Positions 1-10,970 of a stretch of DNA of 64,000 bases are shown here, in pieces. The stretch lies in NCBI GenBank assembly GCA_032716605.1, contig CM064572.1, positions 38,255,415 to 38,319,414 on the forward strand, given 5' to 3'. Each line of letters starts with the position of its first letter. The stretch's first letter is position 1. The position numbers and the translations under genes were made by a program. The DNA comes from Paralithodes platypus. Lineage: Eukaryota > Arthropoda > Malacostraca > Decapoda > Lithodidae. The notes below the pieces were generated by a model. That model was not told the DNA's origin, did no database searches, and worked only from the letters and a program-made list of their open reading frames with translations.

Positions 1-1135
1 ACCTAAGGAAAGCCCTTACTCCTTTTACATTAGTGGAAGGAGTGATTTTGCTTATAGCTTCTAGTTTACTAGGATATGGTGAAATACCCTGCTCTGATAC
101 AATGTGTCCTAGAAAGTATACTTTATTTTTAGCTAGGGTACATTTTGATGGTTTGAGTTTTAAACTGGCATCTCTGATTCTCTGAAATACTTGTTTTAAC
201 CTTTGTAAATGTTCTGCCCAAGTTTTCCCCGAATACAATAATGTCGTCTAAATATGCTAGGCACGTTTCCCAGGTTAATCCTTGTAGAACAGATTCCATT
301 AACCTGCAGAATGTGGCAGGGCCATTTTATAGACCGAAAGGCAATACCGTAAACTCATATAATCTGCCCTGGATGGTGGAGAAAGCTGTCTTTTGTTGGT
401 GTTCTGGTAATACTGGAACTTGCCAATATCCTGCTTGAAGATCTAAGGTAGTGAACTATTTTGCTCCAAGCAGGGAGTCTAATGAATCATCAATTCTGGG
501 GAGTGGTGTAGCGTCTTTGATGGTGACATCATTCAGTGGCCGGTAGTCAATACAGAAGTGGGTTGATCTGTCTTTCTTCTGGACAAGTACTACTGGAGAA
601 GACCAAGGGCTGGTGGAGGTTTTGACTACTCCTCTGGCAAGCATATCTTGTACCTGATTCTCTTCTTCTTGTCTCTGAATCGGGTTTTTCCGACGGATTG
701 GTTGCTTTATGGGACGTCCTACAATATGTATAGGATGATGAAGCATGTCGGTTTTCCCCATGTCTCGGCTGGAGGTAGCGAATATGTCTTGATATTAGAT
801 CAGTAAGTTTCTGAGATCAGTTTGTTGACAAGTAGTCAGAGTGAAAGGAATATCAGGAAGGGGGTTAGTATATTGGGGGGAAGTATCTGTAGGTACAGAT
901 AATATTATTCTTCTGAATATACTTCAAGCTCACCAATGGCTAGTCCCTTTGGTAATGTAATTGGTTTATCTGAGATATTAGCTATTTTGATACAGTTTAA
1001 TTGATTTGGTAGCAAGCTAGGAGCGGTTAGGCAGGCCACATCAAAAGGGCTTTGGAGGTGTGGGGTCAAAATAACATCTGCCATGACGGTCGGTGCCAAA
1101 GGTATCCACTTTTCATGATGAGGAGGAACTGTCAC
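1..1135 (-). pseudogene. pol: gypsy pol, N-terminal reverse transcriptase part (element A)
   Basis: Reverse transcriptase start of a Ty3/gypsy pol. It shows the conserved stretch [20 protein letters not shown] (near 535-590), the catalytic-core motif LDLQAGYWQVP and YLDDIIV (near 235-260), so all three RT aspartates are present. The first segment (905-1135) overlaps the protease frame. A frameshift near 900 separates it from the rest, and in-frame stops occur near 455 (after LGAK, where element C has Trp) and near 335. RNase H and integrase would lie beyond base 1. It is clearly homologous to the pol of element C and non-functional as read. Confidence 0.88.
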
Positions 1136-1751
1136 AGATGTGGAAGTGATAGATGTGGAAGTGATAGCTTGGGGAAGTGATATGAGTGTTGTATTTCACA
1201 TCTTCCGAAGTTTTGTGGGGCAGGTTTTGTTCATTAGATGAAGGAAAGGTTGATGACTGTATCTTAGCTGTTTGATTAAGGGGAGCAGGTAGGGAGCTTG
1301 AGATTGATTGCTGAGGTTGTTTAAGGCAGAGTTTTTGTTTTGTCTTTGTTGTTGGAGGTGGGGCGAATGTTAATGTGCGGTGCCTACAATCAATAGAGGC
1401 ACTCAAAGAGATTAGTAGATCGAGGCCCAAGTATCCATCGTACTTAGTCTCATTAGGATCATAAATTACAAATGAATTATCTATTCCGTGATGATAGGGA
1501 ACAGGGGTACTAACGTATAGGGCAAGAGTCTGTCCCAGATATGGAATGACTTGATCATTAGCACTGACAAGAACTATGGAGGAAGGTTGTACTTTCCCGA
1601 AAGCACTGTGATGTTTTTGGAAAAATGGAATGAAATGGCATGAACGGGAAATTCCCGTATCTATTAGAAGTCGGACTGTCACCCCGTTGAGTGTGATCTT
1701 TTGATATTTTGGAAGACCATCTGAAGTTGCCCCATCATGAGCCCCTGCCAT
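1113..1751 (-). CDS. retroviral-type aspartic protease (element A)
   Basis: 212-residue frame beginning 28 bases after the gag stop and in a different frame. The active-site motif LLIDTG lies near residue 30, followed by the YLGLDLL motif near residue 107, which fits the second conserved block of retropepsin folds. The protein would cut Gag-Pol. The C-terminal third is Ser/Thr/Pro-rich and of no recognised fold. Its end overlaps the next pol frame by 23 bases, so pol expression would need frameshifting or reinitiation (inference). This is the only intact frame of element A. In element C the same protein has Met in place of the Thr of DTG and carries a stop. Confidence 0.75.
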   Translation of the reverse strand: MAGAHDGATSDGLPKYQKITLNGVTVRLLIDTGISRSCHFIPFFQKHHSAFGKVQPSSIVLVSANDQVIPYLGQTLALYVSTPVPYHHGIDNSFVIYDPNETKYDGYLGLDLLISLSASIDCRHRTLTFAPPPTTKTKQKLCLKQPQQSISSSLPAPLNQTAKIQSSTFPSSNEQNLPHKTSEDVKYNTHITSPSYHFHIYHFHICDSSSSS

Positions 1752-1779
1752 TGTGACGACTATTTGTTTGGGGGGGAGT

Positions 1780-2630
1780 TTAAAAATCCTGGGGGTCCGG
1801 TTTCACAGTCTTGTGTATATACTGTTCTGCCTCTTCTTCACTGTGTACGTCTTCTATTCCTGCTGTTCCGTCTTCAGTGATAGTAGCTATCTTACGTGGC
1901 TTTATCCAGGGAATTTGTGCCCACCAGCTTGTCGTCCTGGTCCGTTTCTTGGTTAGCTCAGTGAAGGATCTTTCTAATGACCATAACATGCACGGTCCAG
2001 TGCACGGTTTCCAGTCAGCTGGCCTAATTCTGGCCCATTCCTTGTCTTTATCATTGAGACGAGGAGCCACTGGACCATTTATGGGTGCTGCTGCTGATGC
2101 ATGTGTGGTCACTTTGCTGATAACGGCTATCTTGTCTTGTTCCCTCAACTTTTTGAGAGCCATGATACGCCTTATCACAGGCATGTCAGCGTCATAAGTT
2201 GTAGGCTCAATAATGGAGAAGTGATCCGCCACTGTGCCTTGAACACAATCTTTTTCCGTTGTGCTGCGGTTTCTTCTGGGAATGCATTGATCGCTATCTG
2301 TTGTAATTGCTCAATTGTGCCGTCTAAATCTCCCGAATATTTAATTTCATGCAATTTCTTATTGGCAATGGTCTGACCAAGTACTGGATTGATAGCAGTT
2401 TATACATATGTTTCAAATTGTACCCAGGTTAACCCAGCCATGTTATCATTCACATACCCTGATACCTCGATTGCATATTTCCCTAGTTTCACTACTATCG
2501 TGTGGATCTTGGAAGCGTCCTCGTTTCCGAACATAATGTCCAGGACCGGTTTGACTATTTCCAGGTACGTATATATGTCATAATCTTCTGGCTTGAATGG
2601 CAGAATATCGCGTGATCTAATTGCTGCCAT
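1780..2630 (-). pseudogene. gag: gag-like protein (element A)
   Basis: Starts at the ATG at 2630 (MAAIRSRD) just inside the LTR leader and ends with the TAA at 1780. It is about 280 residues when aligned with the gag of element C. It has an acidic N-terminal helical region (YTYLEIVKPVLDIMFG) and a C-terminal Trp/Cys-rich segment (RPADWKPCTGPCMLW) that may stand in for a nucleic-acid-binding domain; no classical CCHC knuckle is seen. A stop near 2400 and a frame break near 2240-2270 disable this copy. Assignment as gag rests on position (first frame after the LTR, before protease), not on a strong motif. Confidence 0.65.
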
Positions 2631-2733
2631 GGTGAATATTGTATGAAAATGCTGACTGAGTACTTAAAAAACAAAAATTATATAAGAAACTCGTTGATAA
2701 TATTATGCCGTATCGAGTCACCGCTGCCGCCAG

Positions 2734-4909
2734 TGTTATGCCGGGTTGTAATACATTTAGCTTCGTTATTGTCTTTACTCAAATCAAACTGTGGACTTTT
2801 AGGCTCAATATATGCTCAACAGGGACACATCTAACATGTTCTTATTCACAATTATGTACTCAATCAGGTTGTAATAAACACAATAAACACACATAGATAA
2901 TTACATACTCTTATTTATTCAATAGCATGTGGTTAATGCTATATTTATCTTGAACGTGGGAGGAATACATTTATTTATAAAGGAAGAGGGAGATGAATTA
3001 TTTTGACAATTAATTATGTAGTTAGTTTATTGTGAGGACATTTATATAATATTCATACAATTACTTAACTTGCATATGTAATAATAATCTCACGGGTCAA
3101 GGAATTCAGATTTAATTATTTAGATATACTGAATAAAGATTCAAACTTGAATACAACCTATCATGAATCATATAATATTTAGACTCAAATAGGATAACAA
3201 ACGCATTGATAAAATAACGTGTACTAATAGTTATATATATACTAATAGCATAAAATGACGTACATGACGAAGTTTCACTTAGGTAAATACCTGGTAAGGT
3301 ATGAAGGAGTTCTGAACTGGTTAACAGGTTCCTATAAGGAATACAGAACGAATTAGCATTGTATTCGAGGTTGAGAAAGAGTTAGAAAATAAATCTATAT
3401 AGAACTAGAATTCCTAGACGAGATGGATCGGGATTATCTATTTCATAGTAGAATAAGTAAATAAGTTATTCACAAAGAAATAAGTTAATACAAAGGATCA
3501 CAAAGCGTGAACTGGGTTTTTAAAGAACTTGGATTTAACTAATGATTATAAGCGATAATATTACTTCTCAAGAAGGAGAATCTGAATTTAATTAATTATG
3601 AAATTGGGCGTAGGTTCTAGGTAAAAGTTAGATTTGAATAGGGAATAGATACACGTTATACAGTTCAACTTCGACTTGTTACATACACAATAGAATGGAC
3701 ATATACAAGGAAAATCTGGGAGTAATCGGCTATATATCAGTTGACACGAGTATGTAACATATGCGTATAATGATTCTGTAAGATGTTTAACACAAGTTAA
3801 TAATAGATCTTGGGCACAGATCTAATTAATAATTACTTAGGGCTTCTGAAGGATTAACATATAACGTAATATATATCGATCTTGGGCACAGATCTAGATA
3901 AGAATTAGCACTGGAATACTCGCATATTTTACCTTACCTTCACATCAATAATCACAACGTAAGATACTCAGAGACACTTAGGGTATGTTAAGAGGATAGC
4001 ATTTCGAGTGCAAGTCTGGCCGATGTGGATCGTAGATTCGGCTGGCTGGACATCAAGGGGAACTGCCTCTCACAAGCAGGGATCAGAGGTCCTGGCATCA
4101 GAGGGAAGCAGCAGGTTTGGCTGTAGTCTCGAAGGGGAGGGGAAGACAGTTTCTACTTCAGTTAGATATCCCAGACTTTTCAGCCTGTGGAATATTACTT
4201 AGGTAGAGGTACTTACTTTCTTTAATTTCAGTGAGACTATGTTCGGTTTATTTCTTAGGTTTAATTTATAGTAATTCAGCTTTAGAAGGAGTGAATGGTT
4301 GTGATGTAATTTGTGAAGGTAATACTTAGTCTAAAAATATATGGTGGTTATAGGTTTATACATAATCAATTGAAGTATTTTATTTAATACCCTCGTTGTT
4401 GTTACGGGGCCTAGGTAAGATATAACTGTGACTTCCGTGATTCTATGATAATCAGGGGTTATTCTTTGTGAAGTTTATATCTCCGGGAGTTTCTATGTTC
4501 TCCGGGTTATGTTCAGTTCTCCGGAAAGGTGCTGCAAGAGAGATCCTAACATCTCCACTTGTTCCTATAGCATTCCGGTCCCTGATGCCTAACTTGCATA
4601 AACATTTGCTCGTCATATTGCAAGTCAGGTTGTTGGTCGAAGGGAGGCTGGCGATAGATCGAGATGGTTTGAAAGCTCGTCGGTGATTGGTCCTGCTTCC
4701 CACTCTTTTTCATGGGAGACTGACCTAACTTCCTGGTCGTTAGAGAACGGGAATGACTTGAGGAAATGGGGAACTCCTCTGCTCCGTTTTCTTCTAAATC
4801 ATGGGAAGCTTGTTTATATTCCCATTTCTCCTGCTGGCTTCTCCTTCTGTCCTTTCTGTTCTCCTGCAGGCTGGCAATCTTACATGTCCTACTCAACCCC
4901 GTTACTTCA
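2734..4909 (-). repeat. 5' LTR of element A (2176 bp)
   Basis: On the element strand it begins TGAAGTAACG and ends GGCATAACA, so it has TG...CA ends. It aligns along its length with the two LTRs of element C. It holds a pair of short hairpin-forming repeats (AGATCTTGGGCACAGATCT at 3805-3823 and again near 3878-3895). A reading frame in its first ~450 bases (4452-4896) is shared with the LTRs of element C. Confidence 0.85.
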
Positions 4910-5240
4910 ACTTTAGTGGGTATTTATTTATTCTGGGCACTCATGAATATATCTTTAAATTTATCCCACAGTTCACTTGTTTTGTCAATATTACTTAGCT
5001 TAATATGCAAGTCACTGAGGGCTTTCCTAAGTTCGTTGTAATTTGCATTTTTTAAATCTGGCATTTTCATTTCCTGTTTTTCAATAGTATATTTGCAATT
5101 TATGTCGATTCTAATAAGCTTGTGATCACAGGTAGCTAAGTGCTCACCGATGTCAAGTTTACAGTATATATCAAGTTTTCATTTGTACTGATAACGAGAT
5201 CTAGTATGTTTTTATCGCGTGTCGGCTCAGAAACACTTTG
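4910..5240 (-). pseudogene. LINE ORF2 fragment: endonuclease end and linker
   Basis: Minus-strand translation gives PTRDKNILDLVISTNEN, the typical C-terminal endonuclease segment of CR1/L2/Jockey-type LINEs, followed by a CDHKLI-like motif and a linker ending FKDIFMSAQNK with a stop. Element A interrupts it at 4910. Upstream it runs into a (GA)n tract. It is related to, but distinct from, the LINE at 29700-32130. Confidence 0.7.
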
Positions 5241-5245
5241 ATGTC

Positions 5246-5247
<2 letters not shown>

Positions 5248-5319
<72 letters not shown>

Positions 5320-5436
5320 GAGTGAGAGTGAGAGAGAGTGTGTGTATGTGCGTGCGTGTGTGTGATTGTAGCCATGAACAATACAGAGCGAGCGCAATAC
5401 ATCCCCCCCCACCCCCACACACACACACACATACAC
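5248..5436. repeat. compound microsatellite (GA)n-(GT)n-C run-(CA)n
   Basis: About 70 bases of GA, then mixed GAGT/GT, a short unique spacer, a C-rich run and a CA tract. Open frames here are translated repeats (Ser-Leu, Glu-Arg), not genes. Confidence 0.95.
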
Positions 5437-5743
5437 AGAGGTTTCCAAAGATAATATTGAACTACAATGTGCTAGACAAATCAGTTCCTCGAAATATTGT
5501 TCAATATACAGCATAAATATCAAGTAAATTAAAAAACTGTCAAAACAATAAATAAATACAAAATAAATAAATCGGATCAGCTAGTGTTAAGAGGGACACA
5601 GATGACAGCAACAAAATTGTCTAGTCATATATTCAACAGTTGATTTGTATGCATTCACTTAATCTAGGGTCATGTCAATAATATTTACTCCGAGGCGCAA
5701 AAAAAACAATCTTCACGAGTCCAATAGTAAGTACTCTTATGAC
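5437..5743. other. AT-rich spacer, no gene seen
   Basis: Low-GC sequence between a microsatellite and the first F1 element. No frame, RNA gene or repeat boundary is recognised. Confidence 0.6.
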
Positions 5744-6116
5744 TTAAGGGGACCGTTGATACTTTTTGAATATATATATATATATATATACATATATATA
5801 GTAATTTATCTTTTAGTTCCTCCCTAGACTTTCATCAAGCTTAACAAAACATCCATTATCCCCTTTCTAGATTAATTTGTTAATTTTTCGCTAGACAAAC
5901 GGTTCTTCTAAAATTACAGGTTCACTATCGTTCGCCAGGAAACAAAAATCGACACCTAAATAGCACAAAAGGTATTACTATTGACAAAAACAAACAAACG
6001 GGGCGAAAGGTCTTATATTCGACATACTAAGGGGGTAAGCATCTTAAAATCTGAACACTAATGGTACTAAACATGAGGGAGAATGGGATCTAGAAAAACG
6101 ACCCATCTCCTCTTAA
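5744..6116 (+). mobile_element. F1 short TTAA-ended element, full copy
   Basis: 373 bp with TTAA at both ends and inverted termini of roughly 22 bp (TTAAGGGGACCGTTGATAC; the other end read in reverse is TTAAGAGGAGATGGGTCGTT). Internally it has a TA tract, the block CTCCCTAGACTTTCATCAAG, the CTATCGTTCGCCAGG block, then three to four ~32-bp subrepeats ending TAAACATGAGGGAGAA. It has no coding capacity. Closely related copies recur through the window in both orientations. Confidence 0.8.
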
Positions 6117-6249
6117 GTTGCTTCCATTTCCGCATGTCCAGGAATTTTGGCTCGTAAGTTCCTTGATTTTGGCCTTGTCACTCTTTCAACTCATACATGA
6201 AGTTTTGCCTTTTGTCTCTCTCATCGATCAAAAAAAAAATAAACACGAA
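6117..6249 (+). mobile_element. LINE-J 3' end fragment with A-rich tail
   Basis: Matches the 3' end of the LINE at 7715-9713 and the fragment at 47317-47629 (CATGTCCAGGAATTTTGGCT, then TTTTGCCTTTTGTC), followed by an A-rich tail. It is a heavily 5'-truncated insertion lying directly against two F1 elements. Confidence 0.65.
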
Positions 6250-6434
6250 AAAAGGGCCGTTTTTCTGGTTCCCATTCTTCACGTTTAGCCCCATACTTTT
6301 CAGATTATAAGACGTTTGGCCCATTAGTTTGGCGGGTTTTCTTAAACCTTTCGCCCCATTTCTTTGTCAATATTAAGACTAGTCGTGTCATTTAGGTGTC
6401 GATTTTTTCCTGACGAGCGATAGCGAGCCTGTAA
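6250..6434 (-). mobile_element. F1 element, left part of a copy split by element B
   Basis: Reverse-orientation F1 running from the terminal block through the GATAGCGAGCCTGTAA motif, where element B begins. The rest of this copy resumes at 17855. The last four bases, GTAA (6431-6434), are repeated at 17851-17854 as the target duplication of element B. Confidence 0.85.
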
Positions 6435-7714
6435 TGTGACGCTTCTGCATAGTAGCTACGTGCGGGCATGTGCGCGCGTCGGCTGCCCAGCCGTTTAGAA
6501 ACCGGCTGGTGGCAGCCGGTCGGCAGGCTTTTCCTTAGTATATATCCTACGACAACGTAACTAATGTCTGGGATATTCTTATCTTGTTTCACAGCTTGAA
6601 GCTGCCCTTATTCTTAACCAACGCATCTTAGTATATTTTATTCTCGATAGTTGATTATTTCATTATAATATATAAGATGTAAGTCTAGTGAGGGCGGGAG
6701 GAGACGAGCGGGAGAGAGAGACCGGCTTGGGACGTTGCTTCGCTTGCCAGCTTGGGACGAGCCTGAAGCGTTGCCATATGCATTTGATTGCAACGTTAGG
6801 CTTAGTTTCGACTCACGCACGGGGTAGACGATTTTGACCAGGCAACAGTGTTGAGTGTTGCCAAGCTTGGGATGTATTTTGAATGCCTAGGGTGGGGTCC
6901 AGACAGATTCAAGACTCAGAGCTCACCTCACTGTCGTACCCTTCGGACCCCCTTTGATATTTATCCCTCTCAACCCCACTTAGAAACTTTCTCTCTTACT
7001 TTGTATACCTTCCTTCCACTACTTCACCAATCTATTTAATTATCCCATCCCCTTGATAGACCTTATATCTATTATTGTATTAACGACGAGCTCTCAGATA
7101 ACTAGATAGGATTTTGGGCCTTATGCAGAGATGTAATTGTTAATGAGACCTAGGAAGCTTTTTTGTTCTCTCATATTTGGTGGTTTCATGCTTGCTAGTG
7201 TGTTCTTGTGTCAGGTTAGCAGGGGCTAGACCGGAGGGGAGGCTTTTTGCGATCCTTTAAGTAAAGTCTGCTGGTGCGAGTCCTGTGGACCCGCACGACT
7301 TTACTAGGATACCCGTGGGAGTCTGGGGGCATTTTCTTGTCTGTGTCCCTGTGTGTCTAGTTTTGTGTTGTGTGAGGGCCCTTGCCTAGTCCACTCAGCA
7401 TTGCGCTAGCACGTCTTGCTTTTGTTTTAGGGTCGCCAGGAGAGAGTCAGATACTTGCAATCTGAGTCTCTCAAGAGAGCACCCTTTCAATTAGAGTAAT
7501 TTGGCGCACAGACTTGGGAACGTCCCTAGGCTAGAGCAGGTGGCTCAGCCCGGGTATCCGAAGCCTATATCCTTCCGGCTAGACCTCTGCCACCTGGCAG
7601 ATTAACAGCTAGGGGTTTATTATCTCTGTATGCTTGTTATTGTGCCACAGTTTACCGTTTTTTGTGAGCATTGTGAGTCAGGGTGTGGCTTAGAGACTCT
7701 GTCCGACCAGGCTT

Positions 7715-9713
7715 CTTTTTTTTTTTTTTTTTTTTTCTATGTGATTGAGGGAGGCAAAAGGCATAACTGCCTATAGCGAGTGCCTCCCCCATAGTTGAAA
7801 AGAGTGACGAGGGCCAAAATCAAGGGACGTTCGAGCCAAATGCCTGGACACACGGAGTTTGAAGCAATTTAAGTCATAGGAAGAGGGAAAGACTGATTCT
7901 GGGAGAGAGTCCAGAGCTCAGATGTTGAGTAGAAGAAAGTTTGAGAGTAACGTTTCACTCTTGGGTTGGAGAGTTGCACAGAGTAGGGGTGGGATTGAGT
8001 TGCAAGACGGGTACCACGTGCCCTACGTAAAGGAGGTGGTATGCACTGGGATAGCTCTGAGGAACACTGATTATTATAGTAGCGATAGAATAGCGAGAGA
8101 GATGCAACATTGCGGCGGAGAGAGAGAGATTGCAGAGAGTTGGTGAGTGGACGGGAGATAATGATACGAAAGGCCTTCCTTTCAACTTTGTCTAGGAGAG
8201 CGGTGTGAGAGGAACCTCCCCATACATGTGAACAATACTCAATACAAGCCGCACTATGCCCCTGTACAGAGCAAGAAGCTGTGCAGGGGAAAAGAACCCC
8301 CTAAGGCGGTTGAGCACACCCAGCTTCTGGGAGGCTGCCTTAGCAAGACTGGTAATATGGTCCTTCCAAATGAGAGCAGAAGAAAAAGAGACACCAAGAA
8401 TATTGAGAGAAGATGAAGGGTTGATTTTTGTATTGTTGAAGAATAAGGGATAGTCCGCTGGGAGATCCTGACGGGTAGATAGATGGAGAAATTGGGTTTT
8501 GGAAGCATTAAAGTTAACAAGGTTTTCTCTGCCCCAATTGGAAATAGTATTTAGATCAGAATTTAAGAGTTCTATGGCTTCATTACGTTTGTCATTGAGG
8601 GATTACTGGCTGGGGCGTTCTGAAAAACTAATGGAGTAGTGTAAGGTTGAGTCGTCTGCGTATGAATGGATGGGAATTAAGGTACAGTTAAGGAGATCAT
8701 TTATAAAAATTAGAAAGAGAATAGGAGATAGGACAGAGCCCTGAGGAACACCGGAGTTTATAGGGTGAGGAAGTGAACAATGGCCGTCCACAACCGCAGC
8801 TATGGAACGGCCGGAAAGGAAATTAGAGACAAAGGCACAGATGGAGGGATAGAAACCGAAGGAGGGTAGTTTAGAAATTAAAGATTTATGCAAGACTCTA
8901 TCGAAGGCTTTCGATATGTCTAGTGCAATAGAAAAAGTCTCACCGAAGTCCCGAAAGGAGGATGACCAAGAGTTAGTAAGATATGAAAGAAGATCACCAG
9001 TAGAGCGACCCTTAAGGAAGCCATACTGGCGATCTGAGAGCAGATTATGAAAAGAGAAATGCTTAAGAAATTTGGAAGCAAGAATAGTTTCAAAAACTTT
9101 AGAAAGACAAGAGATAAGAGCAATTGGACGATAGTTGGAGGGTTGAGAGCGGTCACCCTTCTTTGGGACAGGTTGAATGTGAGCAAACTTCCAGCATGAA
9201 GTTAAGACGTTAGAGGATAGACAGAGACGAAAGAGTTTGCCTAGGCAGGGAGTCAGCACGGAAGCACAGTTTTTGAGAACAACAGGAGGAACACCGTCCG
9301 GACCGTACGCCTTATTAGTGTTAAGCCCAGAGAGGGTAGAAAGTACGTCTTTAGAAGAGATTAGGATATTAGGCATAAGTAAGAGAGAGGAGGGCGGAGA
9401 GGGAGGAATAGCACCGGAATCATCCAAAGTGGAGTTTCTAGCAAAAGTTTGAGCGAAGAGTTTAGCTTTGTCAGAGGAAGAAGTGATGGTTGTGCCATCA
9501 GAGTGGGAAAGGGGAGGGAAAGACGAGGAAGAGAAATTGTTGGAGAGGTTTTTGGCTAGATGCCAGAAAGCTTGGGAAGAGCTAGAGTTGGATAGTTCAG
9601 TGCATTTATTATTGATGAAAGAGTGTTTGGCAAGTCGAAGAACAGGTATGGCTTGATTCCGGGCAGAAACATATGAAGAATGAGAGTCTTGAGTTTTAAG
9701 GCGTCGGTACCGT
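7715..9713 (-). mobile_element. LINE-J (Jockey/I-like), nested in the LTR
   Basis: A 5'-truncated non-LTR retrotransposon on the minus strand, starting in the endonuclease-RT linker and ending in a ~24-base A tail (seen as T at 7716-7737). The 7-bp direct repeat CAGGCTT at 7708-7714 and 9714-9720 is its target-site duplication, and the undisturbed 3' LTR has CAGGCTT only once at that place. It therefore inserted after element B. Confidence 0.92.
8603..9427 (-). pseudogene. LINE-J reverse transcriptase
   Basis: Reverse transcriptase of a non-LTR element. Motifs in order are AYGPDGVPP (near residue 41), PVPKKGDRSQPSNYRPIAL, LDISKAFD with the first catalytic Asp, SGVPQGSVLSPILFLIFIND, and YADD at residues 256-259. 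The frame is open upstream toward 9713 and stops at 8603 just after the palm. Beyond that stop the same frame continues through the thumb and C-terminal region (LNILGVSFSS, LYRGIVR) to about 7950, so one nonsense change separates the two halves. It would act by target-primed reverse transcription. The clade is not settled from sequence alone: Jockey/I-like. Confidence 0.88.
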
Positions 9714-10326
9714 CAGGCTTGCCTGACTAAGAGTGAGAAGCACACCTGTATGTGGTTATGTTGCGAGTTGCTGCCTTTATTTAATTATACCTATGCCATT
9801 ATACACTGTAGGTCCTATCACTAGTATTTATTCCTGCTTATGAGTTAAGAGTTCTCTAAATCCGTAACGTACTTTCTTTGCTAAGCATCAGATCCTACAG
9901 TAGCCGCATGCAGTTTAGAAACCTGCATCTTGTCTACCTGTACGATGTTTTGAGGACTGTTTGCTTTCACCTTCTTTCACGCAGGGGTGATTAGTTGTAT
10001 TAATTAACGTAACGTTAAATGTACTTTGTTATTAAATTGTTTCTGCAATTTAATTCCGTCATCTATCTTTTCCTTGAAGCTTTAAGTCAACTTAATTGTG
10101 TGATCTTTTATATAGCCTGCTTGACTATCAGCAGTCTATAGTGCGTGCACCCTGTAACCGAGGCATAGGATACCTCGTTGTCCAGGCAGGACTCTTGACG
10201 GTTTAGGGTGGTTTGTTGCCTGGGTTTATAGATAAGGGTTGGATCTAGTGTTTTCCGTTGTTGCTTGTTGCCGCATACCTAGTCCAATAGAAAGAGCCCA
10301 GTGTTTATATATCCCAGGACGTAACA

Positions 10327-10541
10327 AATGGCGACCTTGCATAGGATTTACTGAACAGAGGAATGTAGTGGTCATTTGTTTTGAGAATCCTTATGATTAG
10401 AGGAATACAGTGGACATAGAGTTTTTTTTTTGGAGCAACCAATGTAACACATTAAAGACTTTAAATAACATTAGTATATTCATACTTGCATAGGAGATAA
10501 GGCACATTCTATAACCGTGATAATTACTGCAGTACACAAAC
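10327..10541 (+). promoter_or_regulatory. primer-binding site and leader of element B
   Basis: Two bases after the LTR comes TGGCGACCTTGCATAGG (from 10329), in the position and with the TGG start expected of a tRNA primer site. I do not assign the tRNA. The remaining leader is AT-rich up to the gag ATG at 10542. Confidence 0.7.
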
Positions 10542-10928
10542 ATGTCTAATACATCAGAACACAGTGATGGGTCAGGTCACGATACGGGCTCGGAGGGAGA
10601 AAGACCTGTGGAGTGGCTAGTCGATAGCGAGGAGGGTGCTAGAAGATTTTTAGAGGTGCCCCTTACCGCTGCCAGGGTGTTGAAGCTGAATAAGTATGGC
10701 TTAAAGTGTGTGGCAGGTCTTCAGGGTCACCAGAGTTTAAGTGGCATGAGGAAAGATCAGCGGAGGACTTTGATATTGGGTTTAGAAGGGAGAGACCTGG
10801 GTGGAGAGGCGACTGGGGGCCCCGGTCCCCATCCCCCCCTCCACTCTACCCCCGTATCAAACGTCAGGGTGCCTGAATTTAGTACATACCCCCAAGTTGA
10901 TGGTCAATGGCAGCGTGGAATTCAATGA
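10542..10928 (+). pseudogene. gag: gag N-terminal part of element B
   Basis: 128 residues from the first ATG after the leader: acidic/serine-rich start, then EWLVDSEEGARRFLEVPLT and a Gly/Pro-rich tail. It ends at a TGA (10926-10928), but the same frame goes on without interruption into the next segment, so this looks like one nonsense change (for example from CGA) or a readthrough codon. No known domain is recognised in this piece. By position it is the matrix-like N-terminus of Gag. Confidence 0.7.
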
Positions 10929-10970
10929 CAGGGACCCTCCCCATTAAATGCATCTTCCCCTCCTCAAGGG

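Larger units (their letters stand above)
1..4909 (-). mobile_element. Ty3/gypsy retrotransposon A, cut by window edge
   Basis: Minus-strand LTR retrotransposon read from high to low coordinates: 5' LTR (2734-4909), gag, protease, then the start of pol running off base 1. It is the same family as element C at 32417-42988, which shows the complete order. The leader just inside the LTR carries the same primer-site-like TGG sequence. Stops and frameshifts in gag and pol make this copy defective. The 3' LTR lies outside the window, so no target duplication can be checked. It interrupts a LINE fragment that resumes at 4910. Confidence 0.9.
6435..10326 (+). repeat. 5' LTR of element B, interrupted by LINE-J
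   Basis: TGTGACGC...GTAACA termini. Removing the LINE (7715-9713) and one copy of its 7-bp duplication leaves about 1.89 kb, matching the 1895-bp 3' LTR almost base for base apart from scattered substitutions and small indels. An AC-GGACC hairpin (GTGCGAGTCC...GGACCCGCAC, 7274-7297) is present in both LTRs. Confidence 0.92.

Noticed and set aside
4468..5041. Plus-strand frames over the LTR of element A
   Set aside because: Overlapping shadows of repeat sequence with no domains; the conserved openness is on the minus strand.
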